Positions 35,851-47,449 of a DNA stretch of 64,000 bases are shown here, one piece after another (position 1 is the stretch's first letter; each line of letters begins with the position of its first letter). The stretch spans positions 63,071,092-63,135,091 of the forward strand of contig CM070905.1 of NCBI GenBank assembly GCA_036417435.1, written 5' to 3'. This DNA is from Inia geoffrensis (Eukaryota > Chordata > Mammalia > Artiodactyla > Iniidae). Made by a program: the position numbers and the translations under genes. Below the pieces are notes generated by a model. That model saw only the letters and a program-made list of their open reading frames with translations, searched no databases and was not told where the DNA came from.

Positions 35851-37838
35851 ATTCGTAGCACCTGTAGTGAGGCTTATGGGTAGCAATTTTCTACAGATCA
35901 GGCCATTTCTGGGTTTGTTAATTTCTTATTTCTGCCTATGAGGCACCTTTGCTGTTAGCTGTGATTACCACAATAGTCTGTATATGTTTCGTCACACCAG
36001 GGCTTATTTTCAGGAAGACATTTGACTGGTATCCTGGCTTTGAAATTTGGCCTTTGATATGTGATACTGGGATGCTAAAGGTTAGGTTCAGTCTTTATTT
36101 TCTTGACTGTTTTCTCTCAGGCCATACTCTGACTTTATTAATTCATAATCTTATCGCTTTCAGTCTGTTTCAAGATGGTGTATAGGTTGGAAGAAAGGAC
36201 TGTTGCTTGGAATAAAAGAGAAAAATCTAGGTCTCCTGGCACTAAGTACTAGAGATTCTAGATGTTTAGAGCTCCACTGTTTTCTTCCTAACAGCCTGGC
36301 AGACTTACAGATCTGTAACTGCAAGAAGAGATTGTATGTGTTTGAAGAAGGTATACTTTAAAGAACAAACCAGACCTAATCATTAATTATATCCGAAAAC
36401 CAGTTTCTGTCACTGTGAAAAGAAAATTCCAAATCATTTTCTCCACTGTTCAGTTTCCTATGCTATTTATCCTATTCCCCTGGCAACGATTTTGCTTACC
36501 ACTTTTAAATCTATTAATTTTGCTGCTTTGGTGACATTTAGAATCTTCCACGGGTGGTGTGCGCTTTGCTAATTGTTTAGATATCTTCCAACAAAAATAA
36601 CATGTGGATTTGGAGAATGGATAATCAGAAATGTGAGTTTTAAATAACTCCAATTCACTGTGCTATTTTGTCTACCTGCATTAGGTGTATTTTGGACTGG
36701 CTCTGGGTAGCACTGGAAGTAGAAGAACTTTATCTTCTCATTTCTTAGCCTTGTCTTCTCCTCCCTTCCCTTTCTTGCTAGTGGCCTTCACTTTTCTCTC
36801 AGGAGCAGTTTCTACCTGTTCCCTTCAAAACCTGTTCTTAGATAATGTTCTCTTAAGCTCCTTCACACAAAGGTTTAATAAACTGATATCTCTCAGTGGG
36901 TTTTCTTTAAAATGCTTGTTGGCTTTTAACAGCTTATGTTACCCAAAGGAGTTATTTTCTAATTGGTTATGTTCGAGGGAGAGGGACATTCCTGGCTCCT
37001 TAAAATAAATAAGGTACTCTTTACCCTCTTCCAACCCAGTCAAAAAGAGTCATTTTTTTTTCTTTGCATTTCTAAAGCTCCTTGTTAGGTATGACCTTAA
37101 GTTTAACAAATGTGCCTGGTATTTTATACCTACAAGCTTCCTGCTTCTAGTTTGCACTTAGAATATATTCCATTCCTTAAGTGTTTGGTGTTTTCTACCT
37201 ACATCTAATGAAAATTCTGTACTGCTGTCAAAATTCAAAAAGCACAGTTATCATTTCATTGTGGTAGTTCAGGAAAATTTAAATTAGATTTGTACTCTTC
37301 AAAATCATAGTCCGTTTAGGCATAAGCAAATTACATGCAAATAATGTAGAAAATGTCAGGTGGATTTGTTACACTTGAATATGACCTTTGGGAAAATAAT
37401 ATTGGAAAGTGCCTGACTGTGTTGGAGGACCGATAGAGAGGTCTGACAGAACAGAAGGTCATCTGCACACAGAAAATCTTAGTTTCTTTATACAATTGTG
37501 CATATGAGAATTGTTTTCCTGCTCTGATAAGTAAGTGAAAAACCAAAGATGGTTAGCACCATGAATATGTTAAAGACAAAGGGACTAGTGACATGTTTTC
37601 ACCTGCTTTTAATGCTAACCCTGTCAAAGTAGGGAAGAAGATAATATTAAAAATGCTGTGTTAGGAGAATGCAACTCGAACTAGGTTCCTTCAAAACAGC
37701 TTAATTTTACGATAAACTTGAACTGATGTCATTCATGTCATTATTGTATTTGTGACTGAGAATGCTGCATTTTATTCTGGCTTACATGTTATGGTGAACA
37801 AATTATGCTAGTTTTTCTGCCTATAAGAAGTTGGTTTT
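35851..37838. other. Non-coding, nothing recognised
   Basis: About 2 kb with no named repeat or gene. The frames at 35949-36185 and 36685-37008 are Leu/Phe/Ser-rich without a domain. Some of it is likely single-copy. Confidence 0.4.
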
Positions 37839-38057
37839 TTGTTGTTGTTGGGGTTTTTTTTGCGGTACGCGGGCCTCTCACTGTTGTGGCCTCTCCCATT
37901 GTGGAGCACAGGCTCCGGACGCGCAGGCTCAGCGGCGGCCATGGCTCACGGGCCCAGCCCGCTCCGCGGCATGTGGGATCTTCCCGGTCCGGGGCACAAA
38001 CCCTCGTCCCCTGCATCGGCAGGCAGACTCTCAACCACTGTGCCACCAGGGAAGCCC
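37839..38057 (-). mobile_element. CHR-2-like SINE, antisense
   Basis: A T-rich tail with GTT units, the CpG-rich body (including 'cgcggcatgtgggatcttcc') and the head ending 'gggaagccc' are all present. The duplication is aagaagttggtttt at 37825-37838 and aagaagttgtttt at 38058-38070, one base different. The frames on both strands here are SINE shadows. Confidence 0.94.
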
Positions 38058-38070
38058 AAGAAGTTGTTTT

Positions 38071-38329
38071 AACCAAAAAAAGTGGGCAAGAATTTGATAA
38101 GTTAGATTTTTCATAAAGACAAAGTAAATCACTACCAGTATGGTATAGTTTAGGAAGTTCTAAATAAAGGACTCGCATTCTCAAAAAAAGCTCCCTTCTT
38201 CGACTTAAAACTGTGCTACAATGTTATATTGAAACATAATTTTAGCCTCATTTTTGTAACCATAGAAACATGGTTCTTTCTGTCAAATTTATGTGTCTGA
38301 GTGTTTCCCTCAAAATGCATGGACACAGA
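38071..38329. other. Non-coding spacer
   Basis: No feature seen. Confidence 0.4.
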
Positions 38330-38560
38330 ATCAGAGGGAAATGGGTTTAAATACTGGTATTGCTACTTAGGAGTAAAGTGATCCTGGGCAAGTGAAATAA
38401 CTGCACTGACCATCCTTTTTTTTTCCATTTGTGAAATTGATATAATAATTTTGATGAGATTTTTGAGGAGAAATATGGTGATATTTGCACATGAGGTGGT
38501 ACATGGTAAATGTTCAGTATCAGCTAGAATCATTATTATTGATAAAGTTAGCCCTCTTGT
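38330..38560 (+). mobile_element. MIR SINE, sense
   Basis: Sense MIR blocks 'acagaatcagagggaaatgg', 'gtttaaatactggtattgct', 'acttaggagtaaagtgatcc', 'tgggcaagtgaaataac' and 'tggtacatggtaaatgttca' are in order, with the internal 'tttttttccatttgtgaaat' block. Confidence 0.85.
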
Positions 38561-39699
38561 GACATATTCTGAAAAATATTTCTTTCTGGAACTAAGTCTA
38601 TTGGTCAGACTTCACACAAATAAATGTAGTTTCATTTCTCTTCATCTTTGAAATCAGAACCATCGGGCTGTGTCGTTCTTTTTTTCTCATATGGTACAAG
38701 TGTATGCATAGTTAACTTGATGTCAAAAAAGTAAGTAAAGAGAATCTTGCTCTATCCTGTTTATGTCAGGAAATTTAAAGATTCCATATTTGAAAACAAA
38801 TGTGGATATTTTAATAAATGTACTCATTATGAAATGTGCATTGTGACCTGCTTTCTCCCTGGCATCTTGGACAGGGACCCCTGCTTACTTTGCAGAGCTC
38901 TATGTGTGAAAGGATATCTTCAAACTTAGCTGACGGATGCCCTGGGACTTGATGTTCTCAATGTGGGTAAAACTCATTATTCAGAAACTTGATAAATAGA
39001 AATGTAAACGTTAAAAATAGCACTAATGTAAGTCATGGAACTGATTTGTTATACGTCATAAATTCCTTTACATACCTTATGGTTAACTCAACGTTTTCAA
39101 TAAGTTTGTTCTCTCCTATTATTTAATATACTATAGAATGAATCTTGGTAAATGTGGTTGTCATTTTTTCCGATTAACATAGTATCTTAGGTTGCTACTT
39201 CTGCTTTTATTTTTCACATCCTCCTCTCATTAGTCCAAACCAATGTGCAAATTTCTCAAATCCAAACTTTCTCAACAGGACTGGGAAATATAGTTAAGGA
39301 AAGAAAGGGTCACAGGTCCTTGAACTGATCTGGGCTCAGCAAGCAAAAGAGATGATAGTAAGTGATATTGGAACTTAGCGTGTTGTATTCAAATGAGATA
39401 ACTGGATTTATCTTCTTTTACCTTTAAGACTTTGGCACTCATCAAGACTTAGTCATCCTTAAAACGGAGGGGGAGCCCATGATAGAGAAGGGGAAACATG
39501 GGTCCTGTTGTTACCCAGTTTATCATCTGACAGTCTTATTGAGAGACTGATTTTGAGATTGCAGATAAATTTTCCTTGTTAGGACGCAATTAAGAATCAG
39601 GATTTCCATTTATCAGAAGGTAGTCAATAAGTGTTACAGAACCGGATCATTGCTCCCAGGTACATCCTTCTAAAGATGCTCCTGACTGCTGTATTGTCC
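38561..39699. other. Non-coding, nothing recognised
   Basis: About 1.1 kb with no named repeat or gene. Confidence 0.4.
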
Positions 39700-39850
39700 C
39701 ATTTAAACCTGATATCAGTTAGTGTTCAAGGTACCTTTGTTTTCCATGGCTTTTGTTTTGACCTCCTCTAGTGCTTTTCCTAATGAGCACATTACCTAAT
39801 TCATACTGGTCACTTGCTCAAAAGTATTTGTTGAATAAATATATGTTCAT
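39700..39850 (+). mobile_element. Possible L2 3' end, sense
   Basis: The end 'aaaagtatttgttgaataaa' with preceding 'attacctaattcatactggt' recalls the L2 terminus 'aatatttgttgaatgaatg'. It is a weak match except for the last 20 bases. Confidence 0.45.
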
Positions 39851-39924
39851 ATATCACTGGAATTTTAGAGCTTATTGTGTCCTTCATTATCTAATATAGG
39901 AAGGGAGTCTAGATTGACTAGCTT

Positions 39925-40085
39925 GATATAGGAGGATAACCCATAGGTTTCAGAGTCCAGGGCACCCAGATTTGAATCTCTTCTGTCTAGCTGGAAAAAT
40001 AAAGTAGCTTTCCTGTACCTTAATTTTTTCACAAGTAAAATGATCATGCTTTCTAATACTTAGGATTTCTGTGTAGATGAAGTAA
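39925..40085 (+). mobile_element. MIR SINE, sense
   Basis: MIR blocks 'taggtttcagagtccagggc', 'acccagatttgaatctcttc', 'gcttctaggcaagaaacat' (weak) and 'tttcacaagtaaaatgatca' are visible. It is a diverged copy. Confidence 0.7.
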
Positions 40086-40560
40086 AAAAAAAATTCCCTC
40101 AGTCAGCTTCTAGGCAAGAAACATAGGGAACACTCAAATGGGAAATTGAGGAAAGAAACTACAAAGGTATGGACAAGATTAAAGGACATCTACAAGGTAT
40201 TATGAAGCATTGTAGGGCTAGCAACAGAATCACTGCTAAGGCTAGATTCTGAAGAAGCAATGGGAGTGAAGGATTCAGCCAGATATAGGGCTGTGCTTGT
40301 ACGAAAGAGCCATTTGGAGCTGTGGCCTTTAGTAGAGGGACCATACCAGCTAGACCACAGCCATGCAGGGAGTGAGATCAGGGAATAAATATCCTGACTA
40401 CTTTTCTTTATTCCCACCCTCGTATTTCCTGCTAGTGCCTCTGAGTGGCCAAAATCACTCAGAAGGGACACAATAATACAGGTGATACAGATTGGCCTCT
40501 GTGGAATGGAGAATGGTGGAATAGAGAAAAACATCTTTCTCTCTCTCTCTTTCTCTGTCT
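40086..40560. mobile_element. Possible LTR-type fragment
   Basis: The stretch around 40360-40530 ('gccatgcagggagtgagatc', 'ctgactacttttctttattc', 'ctgctagtgcctctgagtgg') resembles wording I associate with ancient retroviral repeats. I cannot place a family or strand. The overlapping minus-strand frames at 40190-40757 have no recognised domain. A short (CT)n run sits at 40534-40560. Confidence 0.3.
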
Positions 40561-42489
40561 ATCTGTGGATCCATCATGAGCATAGTACTTGCTACTGAAC
40601 ACACAGGATCACCATATAATTTATTATCTAAATTGCAACCGTTTTGAGCATGAAAGGGGACACTACAATTAATGATTGCACAGGGACAACAGGCAGAAAA
40701 TAGAACTGTACCAGAACAATCAGGACTTACTGTCACCTTACTAACAGAGCATGACAAGAGTAGGTAAATGTGGTAAATCCTTCCCTTTCTTCACCCACCT
40801 TTCAAATTTTCTCCTCTTGCAATAGAGCAATGTGGATATTTTGAGACAGAAGTTTGGGTTATTTTAACAAAGCAATTTAGACTCATCTCCCTGTGGCAGG
40901 CTTTCCAAAGCTGGCAGTTATTACTGAGTCCCCTGCTAATGTCTGCCAGAAGAATGTGAAGGATTTAGGTTACCTTTAAACCTAAGACCTGATTATCTTG
41001 TTTAGTAGGCTCCCTCCGCTTAGAAACCTCGTTTGAATGCTGAAGACAGTAGAGACACAGAGAGTCTGTTATTCAATAAATGGAACATACGTACTATGCA
41101 CAGGGGAATTTGGTGAGCTACTTATTCTTTCTGGCCATGGCCCTTCTGTCTTATTTATATCTTAAAACCAATTACTACAGCGCTGGTTGCTTTGATTTGG
41201 AAGATACCTGTGATTAATATTTTCAGTCTTGGTAAATATTGGTGATGGACCAGGAGTGGTTTGCAATGTCATTATATATAACACAGAACAAGAAAAGGAA
41301 TACTAATGAGTGCAAGGAATTAAGGAGATCAGCAAACATTTCAGCATATGCAGGTAGGTACATTGAAGTTCAAAGATAAAAATAACTTTAGTTAAGCCAA
41401 GAAAGATCAATATGATCAAATGTGATGGAGCAGATTTGGAACAAAGGAAGCTCTAATTGTGAAAATTGGGTGTGGTTTACCTTCTAAACAAGTCTTGGCT
41501 AGAATTTTGAACCACATACTTGGGAAATAAATAACCTTAGTTATTTCTGCTTCTCAGTATTTCAGCTTACATATTTATGTTTTTAATGCCCTGTTTGTGA
41601 CCACCCTGTCAACATCAGTGATCTGATGCTTTCTTTTGAAGTTCCCTGAAGTCAAGGGCAGTGTGGGCTTGAACCCACCTCTGGTGCCCTTTGCTCCTGG
41701 CTTACTGACTTTCTTGATCCTGTTACCTTTGTTCAGCTTACATGAGTCTCTGTGCTCATAGGCCCTTGCACTGCTCCTTTGCCATCCATCCAGATTTGAA
41801 AAAGGTCCTCAAGGAGTGACTTACTTTTTTCCTCCAGAGACTTCTTTTTAGTTAACAATTAGGAGAGTCACTTGACTGTGACTCTAATTGGTTGGGGTGA
41901 CATATGGCTCACTCAGCCCTAGTGTTTCTGCAACCCTATTGGAAGGTAGGATATATTCTTTAAGGAAAATGCTTACTAACTTTCCAGTGAAATTTTTTTA
42001 ATTAAACATTTTATTGGTAAGAAAGCATTTAACCTGGTCATTCGACCAGTTCTGTGCATTCAATGAAGGCTTAACTCTCTAGAGTTACGGTGCAGTTACA
42101 GATACAGACTTCTAGAGGCAGGATTTTGTGTCCTTTAATTGATAGCATGCTATCAGGAAGCCTCTTAAACCAAGATTGGTCACAGTCCCAATTAAAGGTT
42201 GAGCCTTCCTAAAATACAGATTCAAGCCCTCACTAGTTTTTTACAATATGTTTATGCAAGAGCTTATAGTTGTGGTGAGTTCTTTCTGGAACTTTTTGAG
42301 GTCACATCCACAAAACAGAATCAAAGAATTTATACAGTTTGACATTGGTAAACACACTTTTTAAAAGTCATATGTAATCATAAGAAAATATTTTTGTTAG
42401 CAAATATGTTTTTATCTTGAAAAGTGGAAATCAAAAAAACTTATCCAGTTATTATGATATAAAGGTAAAGCAAAAATTCATAAATCAAT
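40561..42489. other. Non-coding, nothing recognised
   Basis: About 1.9 kb with no named repeat or gene. Its base composition is mixed and most of it looks single-copy. Confidence 0.4.
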
Positions 42490-43240
42490 TGGTTGACTAA
42501 TTTATTTATTTGTTCACTAATGCTTTCTGAGTCCTGCTATGCACCAGATGTTCTTCTAGACATAGGGGATACAGTGGTGGCTAAGATAAGCATGTTCTCT
42601 AGTCTGATGGAGTTTACATTGGCAGTAGGGGAGATAAGCAGTAAGCAACTATAAAACAAGTAAATAAAAAATAAACTGTCAGAGAGTATTAGGTGCTATA
42701 TGGAGATTAGTATGTTAGGGAATAATGGAGTGGCTGCTCTTTAGGTTAAGGAAGGTCTTTTGGAGGAGGCGACTTTCAAGCCAAGGTCTGAGTAACAAGA
42801 GGCACCAGACAAGCCACCATCTGGGGAGGCACCCTGTCCATCAGCAGGAATAGTACATACAAAGGCTCTGGGGCTGGAAACAGCCTAGCCCATTTCAGGT
42901 ATTGGACGAAGGTCAGGGAGGCTGAAGTGGGCCTGGAGAAAAAGTATGATAGGATGGTAGGAGGAGCCTGCAAGGTCCTATTGGGGTTTGTAAGCTGGGA
43001 TAAGGAGTTCAGATTTTGTTCTAAGTGCTATGGGATATAACTGGAGGTAATTACATAAGGGAATAACAAGATCTGATAAACAGATTTAAAAGATACTCTG
43101 GCTACTGGGTGGAGAATTAACCAAAAAGGGGCAAGAGTGGAAGCCTGGAGACCATTGACAAGCAGTTGCACCCCCAGTGAGTTATGGTGGTGGCTTGCAC
43201 TAGGGTGCTGGTGACAAGGATGGAGAGAAGTAGGCAGAAT
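42490..43240 (-). mobile_element. Long L2 copy, antisense
   Basis: This is one of the better L2 copies. The reversed 3' terminus ('ctaatttatttatttgttca', 'tgctatgcaccagatgttct', 'ggggatacagtggtggctaa') leads into 'tctgatggagtttacattgg', 'gtattaggtgctatatggag', 'aatggagtggctgctctttag', 'atggtagg...', 'aacaagatctgataaacag', 'tactctggctactgggtgga' and 'gcaagagtggaagcctggag'. No frame survives. The minus-strand frame at 43028-43315 is inside it and is not a gene. Confidence 0.85.
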
Positions 43241-44004
43241 GGGGAAAAGTCTTGCTTTGTGGGTATTTAACTTCAGAATACAGTCTAGATGAATGTAATC
43301 GTCAACGACTAGCATCAGAGCATAGTTTGTTTCTTATTAATGGAACAAGACTGCCTGAGTAAGAACTCAAGAGGAATTTACATGTGCCCTTGCTATACTC
43401 TTCTTTCATTCATTTTCTTGGCCTCTTGTCTAGAATAGTGCTACTTAAACTTTCTCATATAATACTGTGGGGAAATTCCTTTCAGTCTGCTCATAGTGTG
43501 AGAGTGGTTTGTGTTACGTCCCTGCATCTTTGTGTACACAGTGTGGTTAATAGATTTTCATGCTATTTAGAAATGGGTGATGATAACTTCTCAAGCCAAG
43601 TTGAAAGTAGGACAAGTATAGCAGAATGAGATGCTGTGGATAAGCTGATGTGGAGGATGAAATGCCCCATACTGAATGAATTTCATAAGAAATAAGGGTA
43701 TGTAAACAAACACAAATTAGACGAAACACAGACTCCAAATGATGTGAAGGATACACTACGGGAGCTCCTTACTAGTAAGCTAAGGTTTCTGACAAGCCCA
43801 GTTCTGACATCTTAATTGAATATTTAGAAGGAGCTCTGAGGAAAAGAGAAAAAAGGAGGCAAGGAGGGGAAATTTTAGAGTGCAAATGGAGCTTAAGCAG
43901 AGTCCACGTAAGAAGAAGGGAAGAGATCCTTGCCCCATTCCCCTCAGAAAAACCCCATACAAAACTCAAACAAACAAAGCCTGAACAAAGCCCAGTCGAT
44001 ATTT
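43241..44004. other. Non-coding, nothing recognised
   Basis: No named repeat or gene. Frames at 43384-43629 and 43547-43969 have no domain. Confidence 0.4.
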
Positions 44005-44165
44005 TGGAAGTAAGAACATTGACTTAAGAATCAAGCCGGCCTCAATTTGAATCCACATTCCATATTATATGTGAATCCTTGAACAAGACACAGTCCCTGA
44101 GCCTCAGTTTCCTCATTTATAATATGGAGATGTAATGCCATTTATAAAATGGAGATTTATAAAAT
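44005..44165 (+). mobile_element. MIR SINE, sense
   Basis: The blocks 'gtaagaacattgacttaaga', 'atcaagccggcctcaatttg', 'aatccacattccatattata', 'ttgaacaagacacagtccct', 'gagcctcagtttcctcattt' match MIR in order. It is followed immediately by a second MIR-like piece. Confidence 0.85.
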
Positions 44166-44189
44166 CATAGTAACTTTGGAACAAATTTA

Positions 44190-44625
44190 ATGAGCTAGCA
44201 TCGTGTTTGAATCCAAGTTCCATCTTTTCATCTACAGGTCTTTGGCAAGAGACTTAACCCTTTTTTTTTTTTTTTAACTAACATCTTTGTTGGAGTGTAA
44301 TTGCTTTACAATGGTGTGTTTGTTTCTGCTTTATAGCAAAGTGAATCAGCTATACATATACATATGTTCCCATATCTCCTCCCTCTTGTGTCTCCCTCCC
44401 GCCCTCCCTATCACACCCCTGTAGGTTGTCACAAATCATGAGACTTAACCCTTTAAAACTTTGGTTTCCTTAACTGTAAAACGTGGCTAATATCTTCCTC
44501 ACAGATTGTTGTCTAAAAGGTTATCATTACCATACATACTATAATTGTTGGAGTTTTTATTATTTAAAAGGTTGGTCTAAAGCAGGCAATCAATTAATAT
44601 TATTTTCTTTCTGCTATTCTCTTTC
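44190..44625 (+). mobile_element. MIR SINE, sense, split by L1
   Basis: The head (44190-44263: 'ttgaatccaagttccatctt', 'tttggcaagagacttaaccc') and the remainder (from 44440: 'gagacttaaccctttaaaac', 'ggtttccttaactgtaaaac', 'gtggctaatatcttcctcac') form one MIR when the L1 insert at 44264-44439 is removed. This is the second MIR in a row, both in the same orientation. Confidence 0.85.
44264..44439 (-). mobile_element. L1 3' end, antisense, inserted in a MIR
   Basis: Poly(T) is followed by 'aactaacatctttgttggag', 'ttacaatggtgtgtttgttt', 'cagctatacatatacatatg' and the 'tccctcccgccctccctatc' block. The duplication gagacttaacccttt occurs exactly at 44249-44263 and 44440-44454. A fairly young, 5'-truncated copy. 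Confidence 0.95.
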
Positions 44626-46144
44626 CTTCAACCCTTGTATCACTTTACCACGCCTCCTCCATTACAGAAAAATCCTTTTCCCCCACAATGTTCAAATTTT
44701 AGTCTACAAGTTTGCATAAATAAATATATGCTTGCTTTAAACTTTTTCTCCTAAGAAATCCTATGTGATTTCTTCCTCTGTGTTCGGCATAATTATTAAT
44801 AGTTTCCCTTTTCGCTCTCAAGTGTCCTGGTTTGAACAACAAATTATGTGGTCATTCCACTCATGGTTCTTGTTACTCATGTACTCATTCAATATGTAAT
44901 TTAAAATACATATCTTTGGAAAACTTACTGCTCTGTGATGGAAGGTTCAAGTCAAGATTACATTTGTAAAAGTGATTTTCTGAAAAATGTAGTGTCTCGC
45001 TTACCAAACAGACAATGAATCCACCAGCAAGCCCTGATGGATGGGGGCGCTGATGATAACCTGTCATTCCTAGAACATTCTGGGGCAAACCAAATGCACT
45101 TCTGCGGGTACATCCTCAAGCTGCATGTTATGAAAGTGCTTGTGACATTGGAAAACATTCATGGCTTCACTCTCTCCCAAGCGCAGACGCAGAGTTGTCT
45201 TTGTGTTTCAGGTGCCATTACGTGCATGTGGGGAGAGGTTGAATTGTCTCTTGCCACCCATGTCATGTGTGCTTGTCAAAGAACCACAGCTTCCTTTGGG
45301 AAATGAGCTTTTTCTATGTTCCAACAGAAAATACAGCAGGGTTGTCTGGGAGCAACCACTGGGATGGCATTTCTTCTGGCATGATGATTTCATTTCTCAG
45401 CCTGTCCATTTGGTGGAGGAAAAAGTTCTTTTAAACATTTAATCTGGACCTAGCCCTAGCACCATGTCAGATTGGAGAAAACATGAAACTTTGAATCCTG
45501 AATATTTCATTTCTGCTTAAACAGGTTATGATAACACTTACCTATTTTTTTCATAGAGTGATATTTGATTCATAATTCAATTGATTACTGTACGTTTTGG
45601 CAGGGAAGGAATAGAGGAATTCATAATGTTATAATTAACAAATCCCAGGCATTGTAAACATTCATCTCACTCCCCTCCCTACACCAACTTATTCTCCCCA
45701 CTATGTAAATAAAAATTCGTATAAAGAAGTCACACAAAACAGCCTCTGCCTTAGGTAGCTTGCTAACTTCTTAGAGGTGTAGACATGAAAAAAAAGTTGA
45801 AGAAAATGAGAATTTGATTGAAAAAAAATTAGTGCTAAATTAAGTTAAAAAGTGAATACTTCAGGATAGGATTTGGGATTATTTTGATTATTCAGTCCAT
45901 CTAGCAAAGAAAATCTCTGAATGCAATATTACTTTAAACCCCAATATTAGATGATTTAGACTTATAAAACCATTGGCTATAATTTTAGATGTCTGGCAGC
46001 AGTAGGGTATGAACTTTTATTAAAACATTTCCTTTAGAAAAAAAGCATGAAATATTCATTGCTAATATTAAACCAAACTTCCTTTTATATTAAATCTGGA
46101 ATTAGAATAGGATACTTTTAATTTTTGTAATGGAAGGTACATTA
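44626..46144. other. Non-coding, nothing recognised
   Basis: About 1.5 kb with no named repeat or gene. The segment 45030-45440 has higher GC than its neighbours and several overlapping frames, none with a known domain. Confidence 0.4.
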
Positions 46145-46365
46145 TTCTGTAACAATAATAGCTATAATTTAAGGGCTTGGTGGATGCTAGGTCTCTGATA
46201 TATACTGTCTCATGTAACCTTACAAATCTTCTTAAGAGTTAGGTATTATTATGTTCATATTACGGATGAGGCTAGTAATTGGGTCAAAGTCACACAGTTA
46301 GTTATTGACAGAGACAGTTTTCAATGCCAGGTTTTGCTATTACCCACTGTTTTACAGAATGCAGT
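46145..46365 (-). mobile_element. MIR SINE, antisense
   Basis: Antisense MIR blocks 'aagggcttggtggatgctag', 'actgtctcatgtaaccttac', 'atgttcatattacggatgag', 'ttgggtcaaagtcacacagt' are in order, in a nearly full-length copy. Confidence 0.85.
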
Positions 46366-46925
46366 TTGTTTACCAGGATGATCTTTACTATATTTTCTTC
46401 CTAGATGTCATCATTACTTTAGTGGGAGTCACAATTTACTGCTGACGTAAATGCTTGTCGAGCACATTTTCATCCCTTACTCAGCAGATTGTCATCATTA
46501 GACTTTATTGCACTGTTATTTTTATCACCCCTACCTCTTACTTTCCTGAAGGGTAGGTAGATATGAGACCACTCTGGCTTTCCTTGTTAAGGAATTTTGT
46601 ATGTCTCTTGGTCCTGGTCTTCCAGCTTGACCTCTAATACACTAAGCATTTGGTACCAGAGTTAACATTTTCTACCACTGACGGGAACTAGCGGCACTCA
46701 TAGCTGTTGTATAAAGAAGAAACAACTCACAAATGTTATGATTCACAGTATTAGAAATTACTCAACAAATAGGAAACTTTGCTTATCTATATGGTAATAT
46801 TTTTAATATAACGTTAAACATGGGGCTTCCTAACCATTTGCCTTACTTAATGTTCATGAAGTAGTGCCTTTGCTTCCTAATTTTTTAAACTAAGGAGTAC
46901 ATATGTACTCCTTAAAACTGAGAAG
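46366..46925. other. Non-coding, ends in a 24-bp palindrome
   Basis: Unrecognised DNA. A perfect 24-base inverted repeat (half-site taaggagtacat) spans 46891-46914, and its right edge overlaps the first base of the SINE target duplication. Confidence 0.8.
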
Positions 46926-47142
46926 GGGCTTCCCTGGTGGCGCAGTGGTTGAGAATCCGCCTGCCAATGCAGGGTACACGGGTTTGTGCCCCGGACTGGG
47001 AAGATCCCATATGCCGCGGAGCGGCTGGGCCCGTGAGCCATGGCCGCTGAGCCTGCGCGTCCGGAGCCTGTGCTCCGCAACGGGAGAGGCCACGACAGTG
47101 AGAGGCCCGCGTACCGCAAAATAACAAACAAAACAAAACAAA
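46926..47142 (+). mobile_element. CHR-2-like SINE, sense, full
   Basis: A full copy: head 'gggcttccctggtggcgcag', then 'gttgagaatccgcctgccaa', the CpG-rich body with 'cgcggagcggctgggcccgt', and a tail of 'aaaacaaaacaaaaaa' type. The duplication aaaactgagaag is exact at 46914-46925 and 47143-47154. Several long frames on both strands (46877-47222) derive from it. Confidence 0.96.
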
Positions 47143-47154
47143 AAAACTGAGAAG

Positions 47155-47449
47155 AATGACACCTTATATTGGGAGATTTGGAGGCATAGTCTGAAGCAAG
47201 TGCTAAAATTATGAAGTTTCACAGAAATCTTGTTTTATATTAAAAACCCATATAAATATTATATTCTAATTCATTATGTATTTTAATCTTTTTATATAAA
47301 TATATTGTTTAAATACTTGGAAGGTATTCCATATTTTCCTGGGGTTTGAACAAACTGACTCATGTTTTCTGGTGATGCACATACTCCAGTTTGAAAACTG
47401 TGAAGTTAAAGAATTTTCTCCAGGAAAATCTTGTTAGAATACTGAGCCA
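47155..47449. other. Non-coding spacer
   Basis: AT-rich, nothing recognised. Confidence 0.4.

Noticed and set aside
37789..38184. Overlapping long frames on both strands
   Set aside because: They follow the CHR SINE at 37839-38057 and repeat the same peptides seen at other copies.
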